Source: Amycolatopsis sp. GM8 (GTDB lineage: Bacteria > Actinomycetota > Actinomycetes > Mycobacteriales > Pseudonocardiaceae). From it: a DNA stretch of 64,000 nt. Shown here one piece after another: positions 42,167 to 51,434 of this stretch (positions are counted from its first letter, which is position 1; the number at the start of each line of letters is the position of its first letter). A model generated the notes under the pieces. It made no database searches. It was not told the origin of the DNA and was given only the letters and a program-made list of their open reading frames with translations. Both the position numbers and the translations under genes were made by a program. The stretch spans positions 294,762 through 358,761 of the forward strand of contig NZ_JAJKFK010000008.1 in assembly GCF_021653975.1 (NCBI RefSeq), read 5' to 3'.

Positions 42167-43340
42167 CCAGGTTGTGCGTGCCGAAAACTACGTCCAGGCA
42201 GGTCAAGCTGCGTGTCGATACTTGTGGATGATTCCGCCAAGACGGTGTACGGCGAGGCGGTCGATCCGGTCAGACTCGAGGGGCAGGGTTCGCAGCGGTG
42301 CGGCCGCGGCGAGCGATCGATGGGTCCGGTGTGGGTTGTAGCGCCGCTGGTACTCGCGAAGCGCCTGCCGGAGGTGTGTTCGTTCCAGGTCAGTGCGCGA
42401 TCCAGCAGTTCGGCGTGCAGCGTCTTCACCCAGCGTTCGGTGATCGCGTTCATGTGCGGGATCCGGACACCGGGTGAGAACCGTGCTGATCCCCGCACCG
42501 CGCAGGATGTCGTCGATCAATGCGGAGTACTTCGCGTCGCGGTCGCGGATGAGGAACCTGACCTGTGCGACGCTTTGGGAGTCCTCGAGGTCCATGTGCG
42601 GGTTGCGGGTGGCCTGTTGCCCAGGCGTGGGTTGGGTGTGCGGTAGTGCCGAGGATGCGCACCCGGTTGTCGTTGTGGTGGATCGCGGCGAGGATGTATG
42701 GCCGCGCCCTGGTCAGGGTGATGGGCTCGATGAAGTCCATCGCCAGGATCGCGTCGGTCTGGGAGCGCAGGAAGTTCGCCCACGTGCTCGTCGTCCGGTG
42801 TGGGGCAGGGTCTATGCCTTCGGTGTTGAGGGGGCGATCTTGATGCCGAGAAGAAGGGCGACTTCGCTGCGGATGCGTCGGTAGCCCCAGGACGGGTTTT
42901 CGGCCGTCCGGCGTAGGACGAGGCGGCGGATCGAGGCGACGGTACGCGGACGCCCGGACCCGCGGTTCATGCTCGGGCGGGCGTGGCGGCGTGTGACCAG
43001 GTTGCGGTGCCAGCGCAGGACCGTGTCGGGGCTGACCAGGAGTCGGAACCGGCGCAGTGTTGCGCGGGACAGCGGCACGAGCAGTGCCGCGAGGAACGCC
43101 CTGTCCTCGGGCCGTAGTCGTGGGCGCCGGCCGCCGAGTTGTCGTTGCAGCACGGTGAGTTGGTGGCGCAGGGTGAGGATTTCGACATCTTTTTCACGGT
43201 CGGTCATGGGCAACAGTCGCAGTGCGGCGAAGGCGTGGGCGACGGCGAGATAGGCGAAGCGGATCATGCCGCACGGCGATCGGTGACGCGTCGACGCCTG
43301 TTGACCGGCACGGATGTACTTTTCGGCACGCACAGGCTGG
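42167..43340 (-). mobile_element. decayed IS element with DDE integrase-core transposase
   Basis: About 1.17 kb bounded by imperfect inverted repeats of roughly 35 bp. The left end reads CCAGGTTGTGCGTGCCGAAA and the right end, reversed, reads CCAGCCTGTGCGTGCCGAAA, with further matches inward (TAC, TCC, GGTCAA). The single transposase inside is broken. No target duplication is obvious. Confidence 0.75.
42200..43267 (-). pseudogene. IS transposase with rve/integrase core, frameshifted
   Basis: From ATG at 43267 the protein begins MIRFAYLAVAHAFAALRLLP and continues with VEILTLRHQLTVLQRQLGG, SPDTVLRWHRNLVTRRHARP and ENPSWGYRRIRSEVALL. After about 42830 the frame breaks; later pieces in other frames show the DDE region (FLIRDRDAKYSALIDDILRG, AITERWVKTLHAELLDR) and the final YNPHRTHRSL. 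At least two frameshifts. Inactive. Confidence 0.8.
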
Positions 43341-43628
43341 GTTGTCGAGGTGGCTTCTTCGGGGGTGCCGCTGGGGATCCGATGGGTAGGAGCTGGTTTT
43401 CGTAGCGGTCGCTGCTGGCGGGTAGGGGCCGAAGCCCAGGTGCCGGGCAGAGCCACAAGGGCAGCCAGACCGTGAGGAGATCACCTCAGACGGGGCGAAT
43501 TCGCAGCAACATCCCGACAAAATATCCCGGTTTTCCTTGTTCATGCGGTTGCCGACTCGTGCCGACTGATCGCACTGGAGATCGTTCATGGTGCGGCCCG
43601 GTACTCACTCGGGCGGCTGGGGCGCTGA

Positions 43629-44330
43629 TCAGCTACCGGCTGGCGGTCTTGGCGGCATGCTGGTTTCCCGGCGGCGAGCTCGCCTTGCCGCGCCGCCGCC
43701 ATCCGCCGAATCAGGCAGTCGGCCGGGCGAGTAGCGCAGTGCGGGCAGAAGCACGTGGTCAACGAGCACTACCGCGGTTGTCTGATCCAGCGTTCGACCG
43801 CGAGTGACGACCTGTCGGAACGCGAAAGACGGAATGATGCCGACGAGGACATCGACGGGCGCCGACGGGTCGACCTCGCCGCGCTCGATCCAGCGCTCAA
43901 CCACCGAGCGCAGTGCCACCGCCGGTGGCTGGCCGATCGCCTCGGATGCGGCCTCGCGCAGTTCGGTGTCCCGTGATGCTTCGCTGAGCAGGTTCGCCAG
44001 CAGCATCGCGGCCCGCTCGTTCCCCGCCGTGTAGTGCCGCGCACACGCGAGGAGGTCCTCACGCAGGGACCCGGTGTCGGGAACACTGACGTCGGCTTGG
44101 AGGGCACGGACGGCCGCGACGACCAGCGCCGTCTTGCTCGGCCAGCGCCGGTACACCGCCGCCTTCCCCGTTCCCGCCTGCCGCGCGACCTCCTCCACAG
44201 TCGCACCCGACAGTCCACGTCGCACGATGATGTCCACGGTGGCGTCCAGGATGGCTTGCTCGAGAGCCGGATCGCGCGGCCGGCCGGCCGGCGCAGGGGC
44301 GTCTGGGATGTCAGGTCTCACGGAGCCCAT
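43629..44330 (-). CDS. TetR-family transcriptional regulator
   Basis: TetR regulator of 233 aa: helix-turn-helix at residues 22-68 (GLSGATVEEVARQAGTGKAA, VYRRWPSKTALVVAAV) and a helical C-terminal ligand domain of the TetR_C_11 type (LLANLLSEASRDTELREAAS). Divergent from the DUF6069-like membrane protein gene; the perfect palindrome at 44360-44377 lies 29 bp upstream of its start. Likely represses both. Confidence 0.88.
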   Translation of the reverse strand: MGSVRPDIPDAPAPAGRPRDPALEQAILDATVDIIVRRGLSGATVEEVARQAGTGKAAVYRRWPSKTALVVAAVRALQADVSVPDTGSLREDLLACARHYTAGNERAAMLLANLLSEASRDTELREAASEAIGQPPAVALRSVVERWIERGEVDPSAPVDVLVGIIPSFAFRQVVTRGRTLDQTTAVVLVDHVLLPALRYSPGRLPDSADGGGAARRARRRETSMPPRPPAGS

Positions 44331-44359
44331 CTTACGGGACCGTGTGGTACCGTTAAATA

Positions 44360-44377
44360 CGAGACCAGTAGGTCTCG
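44360..44377. promoter_or_regulatory. putative TetR operator
   Basis: CGAGACC-AGTA-GGTCTCG, 7-bp perfect arms with 4-bp spacer between the divergent TetR and membrane-protein genes. Confidence 0.75.
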
Positions 44378-44407
44378 AAATATCCCTATCGTCAGAGGAG
44401 TGACGTC

Positions 44408-44935
44408 ATGTCGTCGTCTACGAAGCATCTGAGCAACGACCTGCCGCGCGGATACGGCACTCGTGGCAGCACGATCACGATCGTCGCCGCCGTTTTGGGT
44501 GTCGTCATCGTGTTGGCGGTAGCCGCCAACACGGTTGTGGCCTTGATCGCCGGATACCCGGGCGCGAGTTCCGGCTTCGCGCCGCTCACACTGCCGGTCT
44601 ACGGCGGGTTCACCGCGGTCGGCGTCGTGGGCGGATGGCTGGGGTGGCGCATCGTGCAGCAGCGAGCCGCGCGACCGCGAGCAGTGTTGACAGCTTTGGT
44701 TCCCATTGTCACCGCACTCTCGCTGGTGCCCGATCTGCTACTGCTCGCGCTGCACTTCATCCCCGGAACGAGTGCGGCCGGAGTCGTGGTGCTGATGGTG
44801 ATGCACGTAGTGGTGGTGGCGCACGCCGTGCCCGGCTACCTGATCGCTTCTCGTCTCCTGCGCCAGCACGTGGCGGCCGAGGAATACCCGACTGAAGCGG
44901 CCTCACAAACCTTTGATCACCCCATTCATCGATAG
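44408..44935 (+). CDS. four-helix membrane protein (DUF6069-like)
   Basis: Membrane protein of 175 aa with four helices (about residues 23-50, 62-80, 93-117 and 123-147) and short polar ends. It resembles DUF6069-type proteins common beside TetR regulators in actinomycetes. Function is not known. It precedes the broken monooxygenase-like gene by 11 bp and would be co-transcribed with it. Confidence 0.65.
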   Translation: MSSSTKHLSNDLPRGYGTRGSTITIVAAVLGVVIVLAVAANTVVALIAGYPGASSGFAPLTLPVYGGFTAVGVVGGWLGWRIVQQRAARPRAVLTALVPIVTALSLVPDLLLLALHFIPGTSAAGVVVLMVMHVVVVAHAVPGYLIASRLLRQHVAAEEYPTEAASQTFDHPIHR

Positions 44936-44946
44936 CGGGAGGAAAG

Positions 44947-45572
44947 ATGATGACCACCCCAACACTGACGCTGGGCACCACCGCCGACTCGAAGGTCGTC
45001 GCGATGATCGAACGACTCGAGCTGGGCGAGCCCGCAGGAATCGAACCCACACTCGCCGCGCCACAGCCGCCGAGCACCGACCCGCGTCGGACTCCTGAGC
45101 AGTTCCGCGTCCTACCGAGCGTTGTCGACCACGTACGCGGCTGGAGCAAGGATGCAGGCTTCCACGGCGCAATCGTGCTCGCCAGCCGCGATCACAATCG
45201 CCTCACCGTCTACAGCCGCTTCGACGCGGCACCGAGGTCGCCGCCCGTCCTGCGCCGCGAGTGCTGAGTACCATCGCGGCGCAGGGAATTCAGGTACGCA
45301 CCCTTGACTGGCGACCGAACTAAACACCGCCGGCGCACTTCGGCCTGTTCACGGTGATCGATGGCCGGGCCGACGCGTCGTTGGCGACTCCAGGCCTGCG
45401 CACCATAAACTTTCATCGCAGCCACGACCGCGAGCGCATGATCAATTTTGGCATGTGGTCCAGCTTCGCGAGCAACGAGAAATACCGGAGCGGGCTCGCC
45501 ACGTTCCAGAACGACTATTTCGACCTCGTGGACGTAGTCGAAGACCCATCTGTCGAGCGCCAAGAAGCCTGA
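44947..45572 (+). pseudogene. antibiotic-biosynthesis-monooxygenase-like protein, broken
   Basis: Intact N-terminus (GFHGAIVLASRDHNRLTVYS, an ABM-like ferredoxin strand) up to about 45225; the frame then shifts, giving RVLSTIAAQGIQVRTLDWRP, hits a TAA at 45321-45323 and continues in the same frame with HFGLFTVIDGRADASLATPG and NYDYFDLVDVVED-like C-terminus. One frameshift plus one nonsense codon. A second ABM-type half is recognisable after the stop. Confidence 0.7.
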
Positions 45573-46181
45573 AGGTGCTTGGCTTCAGTTGGCCGAGCCG
45601 CGGTAGGGCTGGCCGCAGTTGCCCTTCGCAGGGGTAGCCACAGTGACCTGGGGGCGGCGCCTCCACACACTCGACGGCATGGGGACTCGATCGAAGACGC
45701 GGGTCATGTCCTTGATGCCGGTCGTGGTCGGGGCGCTGCTGGTGACCCGCACACCGGCCGTTGCCCGCGGCAGGCCCAGCTCCAGCTGCGCAGGATCCTG
45801 CCGGAGGCCGTGGACGCCGAGCTGACCGCTCTGGACTCCGAGTGACCGGATCCGCCCCGGTCCGACGCGCGGCGTGGACCCGTGGTGGTCGGGCAGTGCG
45901 GCGTGAGGCGCTCGTTGATCGAGTGCGGGTGTGAGACCGTCACCGCCGCCCTGTCGGCCGTACCAGCGTGCGGTGACATAGAGACGTAACCCGTTCGACT
46001 CGCGTTTGGCATCTTCCGCCTGATTTCGAGCCTCGTGTTTCACCTGCGCGCAACAGTCCAGATCTGTCAAAGAAATGCGCGCCGCTCAAGATTGTCTTAC
46101 AAGTTTTGCTGGATTGCGCCGATCGGGGTCCTCAGAAGGCGATTTTAGCCAGGTTAAGTATACCGAGATGGAGGAGAACTG
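45573..46181. other. gap with no recognised gene
   Basis: A minus-strand frame at 45585-46070 is open for 161 codons (RLYVTARWYGRQGGGDGLTP near its start) but I cannot match it to a family and it lacks a good ribosome site. The last 60 bp contain the GGAGGAG ribosome site of the next gene. Confidence 0.35.
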
Positions 46182-47156
46182 ATGCGCGACACGTCCGCTG
46201 CCGACCTCCGGCCGCGTGAGTTCGCGGGCTACGGCGGCCGGCCGCCCTCCTTCCGCTGGCCGGGTGGTGCGCGCGTCGCGATCAACCTCGCGATCAACTA
46301 CGAGGAGGGCACCGAACGCAACCCGCTGCACGGCGACACCGAGCGGGATTCCCGGACCTGGGTGCGGAGCGCCCTCCCGCCGTCCGAGCGCGACCTGATG
46401 CAGGAAGGCGAATACGAGTACGGGACACGCGCCGGGATTTGGCGCCTGCTCAGGGCATTCCGCCAGTACAACGCGCCGTTCAGCATGTTCGTCTCGTCCA
46501 CGGCCCTTCCGCTCAACCCGCCGCTGCTGGCCCAGCTCGCCGAGGAGGACTGCGATTTCGTCGCGCACGGCACCCGGTCGATCTCGCATCCGGACTGGAC
46601 CGAGGACGAGGAGCGCGCGGACCTGCGGGCCTGCGTCGATCAGGTGTGGGGGCTGACCGGTCAGCAGATTCTCGGCGCGTTCCCCCGGCCGCCGATCACC
46701 GTGCGCACCCGCCGGCTGATGGCCGAGGAGGGCCTGCTCTACGACTCGGCCACGACCAACGACGATATTCCTTACTACACACCGGTTTTGGGTCGCCCGA
46801 TGCTGGTGGTCCCGTACGCCGTCGATACCAACGACGCGCGGTTCTGGGGCGGGCATTCCGGCCCGGGCTACATCGGCCCCGCCGACTTCTTCGACTATCT
46901 CAAGGGCTCGTTCGACGTGCTGCGCACCGAGACCGACGACACGGCGCGGCTGATGTCGGTCGGGCTGCACGCGCGGATCATGCGGCCGGGACGGATCGCC
47001 GCGCTCTACCGGTTCCTCGACTACGTCAGCGGTTTCCCCGATGTGTGGATCGCCAAGCGCAACGACATCGCCCGCCACTTCGCCGGTCTCTTCGCCCCGC
47101 CCGACGCCTGGAACTGGCCCCCCGTTTCCCCACCGGCACCGACCCTCCCCGACTGA
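46182..47156 (+). CDS. PuuE-like polysaccharide deacetylase (allantoinase-type)
   Basis: NodB-fold protein of 324 aa close to PuuE-type, metal-independent allantoinases: RVAINLAINYEEGTERNPLH (residues 30-49), GTRAGIWRLLRAFRQYNAPF (near 84), VAHGTRSISHPDWTEDEERA (near 127) and GLHARIMRPGRIAALYRFLD (C-terminal). Such enzymes open ureide or related cyclic amide rings. It starts the plus-strand unit with an ABC importer, a racemase-like protein and a GntR regulator, consistent with ureide or hydantoin-type catabolism. Deacetylation of a sugar is the alternative. Confidence 0.78.
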   Translation: MRDTSAADLRPREFAGYGGRPPSFRWPGGARVAINLAINYEEGTERNPLHGDTERDSRTWVRSALPPSERDLMQEGEYEYGTRAGIWRLLRAFRQYNAPFSMFVSSTALPLNPPLLAQLAEEDCDFVAHGTRSISHPDWTEDEERADLRACVDQVWGLTGQQILGAFPRPPITVRTRRLMAEEGLLYDSATTNDDIPYYTPVLGRPMLVVPYAVDTNDARFWGGHSGPGYIGPADFFDYLKGSFDVLRTETDDTARLMSVGLHARIMRPGRIAALYRFLDYVSGFPDVWIAKRNDIARHFAGLFAPPDAWNWPPVSPPAPTLPD

Positions 47157-47170
47157 AAGGCTGCCGACCG

Positions 47171-48433
47171 ATGAAGCGCAGAACATTTCTCCGCAGCGCG
47201 CTCGCGACAACAGGCGTTGCGGCACTGGCGGGCCCGCTCGCCGCGTGCGGCTCCTCCGGCGGGTCGACCGCCTCGGACGGGCCGGTCACGTTGACGATCG
47301 GCAACTCGCAGTGGCTCGATGCGTTGCGGGGCAAGAATCTCTGGAACGCGGTGGTCGCCTATCAGACGGTCAACCCGAAGGTGACTTTGGCACAGGAGGC
47401 CATTCCCTCCGCGGACTTCGCCAACAAGATCACCACGGAGCTCGGTGCCGGTAAGGGCCCGGACGTGATCCTGATGCAGGACGGCCTCTTCGTCACGGCT
47501 GCGGCATCGGATGCGCTGGTCGACCTGGGTGAACTGTCCGGCACGCCGGGACTGAACGTCACCAACAACGCCGGCATGGTCGGCAACACCCGGTACGGCG
47601 TTGCGTGGCAGCGTGCCGGTTATGCGTTGGTATACAACAAGAAACTGCTCGAGCGCGCCGGCGTCGGCGCCCCGCCGACCACAGTGGACGCGCTGATCGC
47701 CGCGGCCAGGCAGGTCACGGCCAGTACCGGCGCGATCGGTTTCGCCACCCGCCACCTGATGTCGGACTTCAGTGGCTGGTACATGGACTACCAGAACTGG
47801 AACTACGGCTACGGCGGAAGTTTCGCGGCGAACGGCAAGCTCACCATCGCCTCCGCGCCCAACGTGGCCGCCCTCACCGCGTACAAGAAGGTCTACGACG
47901 CGAAGATCATCCCGATCGGCGACGACATGCCCACTATGCGGACGCGGTTCAAGGAAGGCAACGTCGGCTTCATCCTCGACAACAGTGGCGGCACGCTGAA
48001 CATGGCGCTGGGCGGGTCGGTGGCCTCGGCCGACGTCGGTGCCGCGCCGTTGCCGTTCCCGAATCCGGCCGCGGCCCAGCAGATCCTGGTTGGCGTCAAC
48101 GCGAACTCGGCGAACCAGGACGCGGCGAAGGCCTTCGTGAAGTGGCTGATCAGCTCGGCGGGTCAGGCCGGCCTGCGGGCCGCGTCGGGGCCGGACACGC
48201 TGGCCACCGACGTCCCGCTCACCGCGGACTTCACCGCGCAGAGCCCGTGGGGCACCACGTTCGCCACGGTCGCGCCGAAGGAGGGAAGCCTGCTCGTCCC
48301 GGGTTTCGAGGTGAAGACCGCGGCGATCATGCGCCCGGTCATGCAGGCCGTGGAGCAGGTGCTGCTGAAGAACGCGGACCCGGCGACCGCGTTGACCTCC
48401 GCACAGAGCCTGGCCGAGCAGGTGGCGCGCTGA
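47171..48433 (+). CDS. ABC transporter extracellular substrate-binding protein (family 1)
   Basis: Binding lipoprotein of 420 aa. The N-terminus MKRRTFLRSALATTGVAALA resembles a Tat-type signal and ends in the lipobox LAAC (Cys near residue 26). ANKITTELGAGKGPDVILMQ and the C-terminal GFEVKTAAIMRPVMQAVEQV fit the sugar-type family 1 proteins. Together with the next three genes it makes a CUT1-type importer; because the neighbours are ureide-type enzymes the ligand may be a polar nitrogen compound, not a sugar. Confidence 0.85.
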   Translation: MKRRTFLRSALATTGVAALAGPLAACGSSGGSTASDGPVTLTIGNSQWLDALRGKNLWNAVVAYQTVNPKVTLAQEAIPSADFANKITTELGAGKGPDVILMQDGLFVTAAASDALVDLGELSGTPGLNVTNNAGMVGNTRYGVAWQRAGYALVYNKKLLERAGVGAPPTTVDALIAAARQVTASTGAIGFATRHLMSDFSGWYMDYQNWNYGYGGSFAANGKLTIASAPNVAALTAYKKVYDAKIIPIGDDMPTMRTRFKEGNVGFILDNSGGTLNMALGGSVASADVGAAPLPFPNPAAAQQILVGVNANSANQDAAKAFVKWLISSAGQAGLRAASGPDTLATDVPLTADFTAQSPWGTTFATVAPKEGSLLVPGFEVKTAAIMRPVMQAVEQVLLKNADPATALTSAQSLAEQVAR

Positions 48434-48434
48434 C

Positions 48435-49352
48435 ATGTCGCACGCGCTAGCCACCGGCGCGGCGTCCACACGCCGACGACGGATCGCGCGGTTCTCGGCG
48501 CCCTACCTGTTCGTCGCGGTGCCGTTGGTCTACATGACGGTGGTCGTGTTCTACCCCGCGGCCCGCGAGGTGTGGCTCAGCTTCACCAACACGAAGCTGA
48601 GCCGCCCGAACGGGGGCCACTTCGTCGGGACGGACAACTACGCCAGGATCTTCGGCAGCGATCTGTTGTGGACCTCGCTGCTCACCACCGTCCTTTATGT
48701 ACTCGGGGTGGTGGCGGGCTGCCTGGTGCTCGGCACGCTGGCCGCCCTCGCGGTCGACCGGCCCTTCCGCGGCCGGGCGCTGGTCCGTGGCGTCCTCGCG
48801 TTCGGCTGGGCCGTACCGGGGGTGGCGACGGCACTGGCCTGGTCGTGGATCTTCAACTCCCAGACCGGGGTGCTCAACCGGATCACCGGTGCGCTGGGAC
48901 TCGGCACGCACGACTGGCTCAGTAACCAGGAGCTGGCGCTGCCCTCGGTGATCGCGGCGACCGTCTGGCAGTACACGCCGTTCGTCATGCTCGTCGTCCT
49001 GGCCGCGTTGCAGTCCGTGCCACCGGAGGTGCGCGAAGCGTCCCATGTGGACGGTGCGGACGCGTTGAGCCGGTTTCGCGCGGTGACACTGCCGCACATC
49101 CTCCCGGCGATCCGGCTGGTCGCGTTGCTGCTGGTCGTCTGGTCCATGCGGCTGTTCGAGATCATCTACCTGCTCACCGGCGGTGGCCCGCTCAACCGGA
49201 CCAGCACCCTGGTGGTCAGCCTCGAGCTCCAGGCGTTCGAGAACTACGACCTGGGTGGCGCCGCCACCTACGGCGTCGTCGGACTGGTGATCTCACTGGC
49301 CGTGACCGTCGTGTACTTCGTGGTCGAACGGAGGTCGACGCATGGCGTCTAG
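48435..49352 (+). CDS. ABC importer permease (MalF/UgpA-like)
   Basis: Permease of 305 aa with six helices and the EAA loop EVREASHVDGADALSRFRAV (near residue 200). ATG at 48435 follows the binding-protein stop by one base; its 3' end overlaps the next permease by 11 bp. Forms the pore with the following gene product. Confidence 0.88.
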   Translation: MSHALATGAASTRRRRIARFSAPYLFVAVPLVYMTVVVFYPAAREVWLSFTNTKLSRPNGGHFVGTDNYARIFGSDLLWTSLLTTVLYVLGVVAGCLVLGTLAALAVDRPFRGRALVRGVLAFGWAVPGVATALAWSWIFNSQTGVLNRITGALGLGTHDWLSNQELALPSVIAATVWQYTPFVMLVVLAALQSVPPEVREASHVDGADALSRFRAVTLPHILPAIRLVALLLVVWSMRLFEIIYLLTGGGPLNRTSTLVVSLELQAFENYDLGGAATYGVVGLVISLAVTVVYFVVERRSTHGV

Positions 49353-50256
49353 CACCGAGGTGATCGTGTCCGAAGACGTCGCGGCGCCGTCGACCGGAGC
49401 ACCAGCGGCTGCCCGCGGGTCACGGCGCGGCCGGTCCCGGCTGAAGCTGGCATCGCGTTACGTCGTGGTGCTGGTCATGATGGGCCTCGCGGGTTTCCCG
49501 GTGTACTGGATGCTCAACACCGCGCTTGCCACCAACGCCGAGCTGTATGCCGGTACCCAGTCCTGGTGGCCGCATTTCGAGGATCTGGGCTCGCTGTTCC
49601 ACCAGCTGGGCCGAGTGCCGCTGTGGCGGTGGCTGGGCAACTCGGCGTTCATCGCGATGGGCACGACGGTGTTGAGCCTGGTACTCGGCTCGCTGGCCGG
49701 GTACGCGCTGAGCCGGTTCCGGTTCCGCGGCAAGGGACCGATCGGGTTCCTGCTGTTCATCACGCAGGTGCTGCCGGAGGCACTGATCCTGGTGCCGCTC
49801 TACGCGCTGTTCATCTCGCTCGGCCTGCTCAACAACCTGTGGGGCCTGGTACTGGCCGACGCCGGTTTCTCCTTGCCGGTGGCCACGTTCATCCTCAAGA
49901 CGGCGATGGACCGGATACCGCACGAGATCGAGGAGTCCGCGCAGCTGGACGGCTGCCCCCGGATCAGCGCGCTGACCATGATCATTCTGCCGATCATCGC
50001 GCCCAGTATCGCCGCCGCCGCGGTGCTGTCCTTCTTCGCAGGCTGGAACGAATACCTGTACGCGAACACGTTCCTCTCCGATCAGGGACACTGGCCGGCG
50101 AGCGTCGGGCTGGCGTCGTTCATCGGCCAGAACGAGACCCCGATGTCGGCGATCATGGGTTCGGCACTGGTCTTCACGATCCCCGCGATCGTCTTTTTCC
50201 TGTTGGTCCAACGCAAAATCGTCGCCGGCCTCACGGTCGGCGCGGTGAAAGGCTAG
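49342..50256 (+). CDS. ABC importer permease (MalG/UgpE-like)
   Basis: Permease of 304 aa with six helices; the EAA loop is IPHEIEESAQLDGCPRISAL (near residue 192) and the C-terminus is FLLVQRKIVAGLTVGAVKG, typical of MalG-type subunits. Confidence 0.88.
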   Translation: MASSTEVIVSEDVAAPSTGAPAAARGSRRGRSRLKLASRYVVVLVMMGLAGFPVYWMLNTALATNAELYAGTQSWWPHFEDLGSLFHQLGRVPLWRWLGNSAFIAMGTTVLSLVLGSLAGYALSRFRFRGKGPIGFLLFITQVLPEALILVPLYALFISLGLLNNLWGLVLADAGFSLPVATFILKTAMDRIPHEIEESAQLDGCPRISALTMIILPIIAPSIAAAAVLSFFAGWNEYLYANTFLSDQGHWPASVGLASFIGQNETPMSAIMGSALVFTIPAIVFFLLVQRKIVAGLTVGAVKG

Positions 50257-50261
50257 CCGAG

Positions 50262-51419
50262 ATGCCATCGATCACCTTCGAGAACGTCTCCAAGTCGTTC
50301 CGGGACACCCAGGTCATCACCTCGTTCGACGCACAGATCGAGGACGGCGAGTTCGTCGTGCTGCTCGGGCCGTCGGGCTGCGGGAAATCCACTCTGCTGC
50401 GGATGATCGCCGGGCTCACCGACATCACCTCGGGCACCATGAGGTTCGACGGCGAGGTGGTCAACGAGTGGGAGGTGGCCGAACGGCGCCTCGCGTTCGT
50501 GTTCCAGTCCTATGCCCTCTACCCGCACATGACCGTCCGCGCGAACATCGCGTTCCCGCTCGTCATGGCCGCTTTCAAGCGCTGGTATCACGTTCCGGTG
50601 GTGAACTCGATCGCGCGCCGGACCCTGATGCGCAGTCCGGAAATCAGCGAGCGGACCGCCCGGATCGCCACCGCGCTGGAGCTGGACCAGCTGCTCGATC
50701 GCAGGCCCGTACAGCTCTCCGGCGGGCAGCGCCAGCGCGTCGCACTCGCCAGGGCGCTCGTGCGTGACCCGGCGATCTACCTGCTCGACGAGCCACTATC
50801 CAATTTGGACGCAAAACTGCGGACCCAGATGCGGGCCCAGATCACGGGCCTGCACCGGGAGGTGGGCAGGACGTTCGTCTACGTCACCCATGACCAGGTG
50901 GAGGCGATGACGATGGCCACCCGGATCATCGTCATGGACCACGGCGCGATCCAGCAGATCGGCACCCCGGACGAGATCTACCGGTCCCCGGCGAACACGT
51001 TCGTGGCCCGTTTCGTGGGGGCGCCGCCGATGAACCTGCTGCCCATCGGGGACGAGGCGTCCGGGGTGCGCCGCGCCGATCTCGCCACCCACGTGCCTGG
51101 CCTCGCGCTGCCCGACGGTGATGACCTCTTGCTCGGCATCCGACCGGAGAAACTGCGTTTCCACGACGACGCGTCCGGGCCGCTGTCGGCCACCGTCGTG
51201 GCGGTCGAGCGGCTGGGCAGCGAAACGCTCGTGGGTTTCCACCTCGACACCGCCGAGGACCGGCCGCGCACGCTGGCGCCCGAAACCCCCCACTACGCCA
51301 AAGTTCCCGCCGATCAACCGGTGACCGTCGGCGAGTCCTGCTCGCTGTCCTTCGCCGCCGCCGACGTCGTGTGGTTCGACCGGGAGACCACCCGGCGCCT
51401 CGACCCGGCACTTGTCTGA
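50262..51419 (+). CDS. ABC importer ATP-binding protein (MsmX/UgpC-like)
   Basis: ATPase of 385 aa: Walker A GPSGCGKST (near residue 36), Q-loop AFVFQSYALYPHMT, signature LSGGQRQRVALARAL (near 150), Walker B IYLLDEPLSNLD, H-loop YVTHDQVEA and a C-terminal TOBE/MOP domain with LLGIRPEKLRF. The segment KRWYHVPVVNSIARRTL (near 105) is an insertion relative to MsmX. ATG at 50262 lies 5 bp after the permease stop. Confidence 0.9.
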   Translation: MPSITFENVSKSFRDTQVITSFDAQIEDGEFVVLLGPSGCGKSTLLRMIAGLTDITSGTMRFDGEVVNEWEVAERRLAFVFQSYALYPHMTVRANIAFPLVMAAFKRWYHVPVVNSIARRTLMRSPEISERTARIATALELDQLLDRRPVQLSGGQRQRVALARALVRDPAIYLLDEPLSNLDAKLRTQMRAQITGLHREVGRTFVYVTHDQVEAMTMATRIIVMDHGAIQQIGTPDEIYRSPANTFVARFVGAPPMNLLPIGDEASGVRRADLATHVPGLALPDGDDLLLGIRPEKLRFHDDASGPLSATVVAVERLGSETLVGFHLDTAEDRPRTLAPETPHYAKVPADQPVTVGESCSLSFAAADVVWFDRETTRRLDPALV

Positions 51420-51434
51420 ACTGGAGAAAACCGC

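Noticed and set aside
46151..46164. GGTTAAGTATACC as an operator for the downstream GntR protein
   Set aside because: Symmetry is weak and I found no second convincing copy, so I do not call it.
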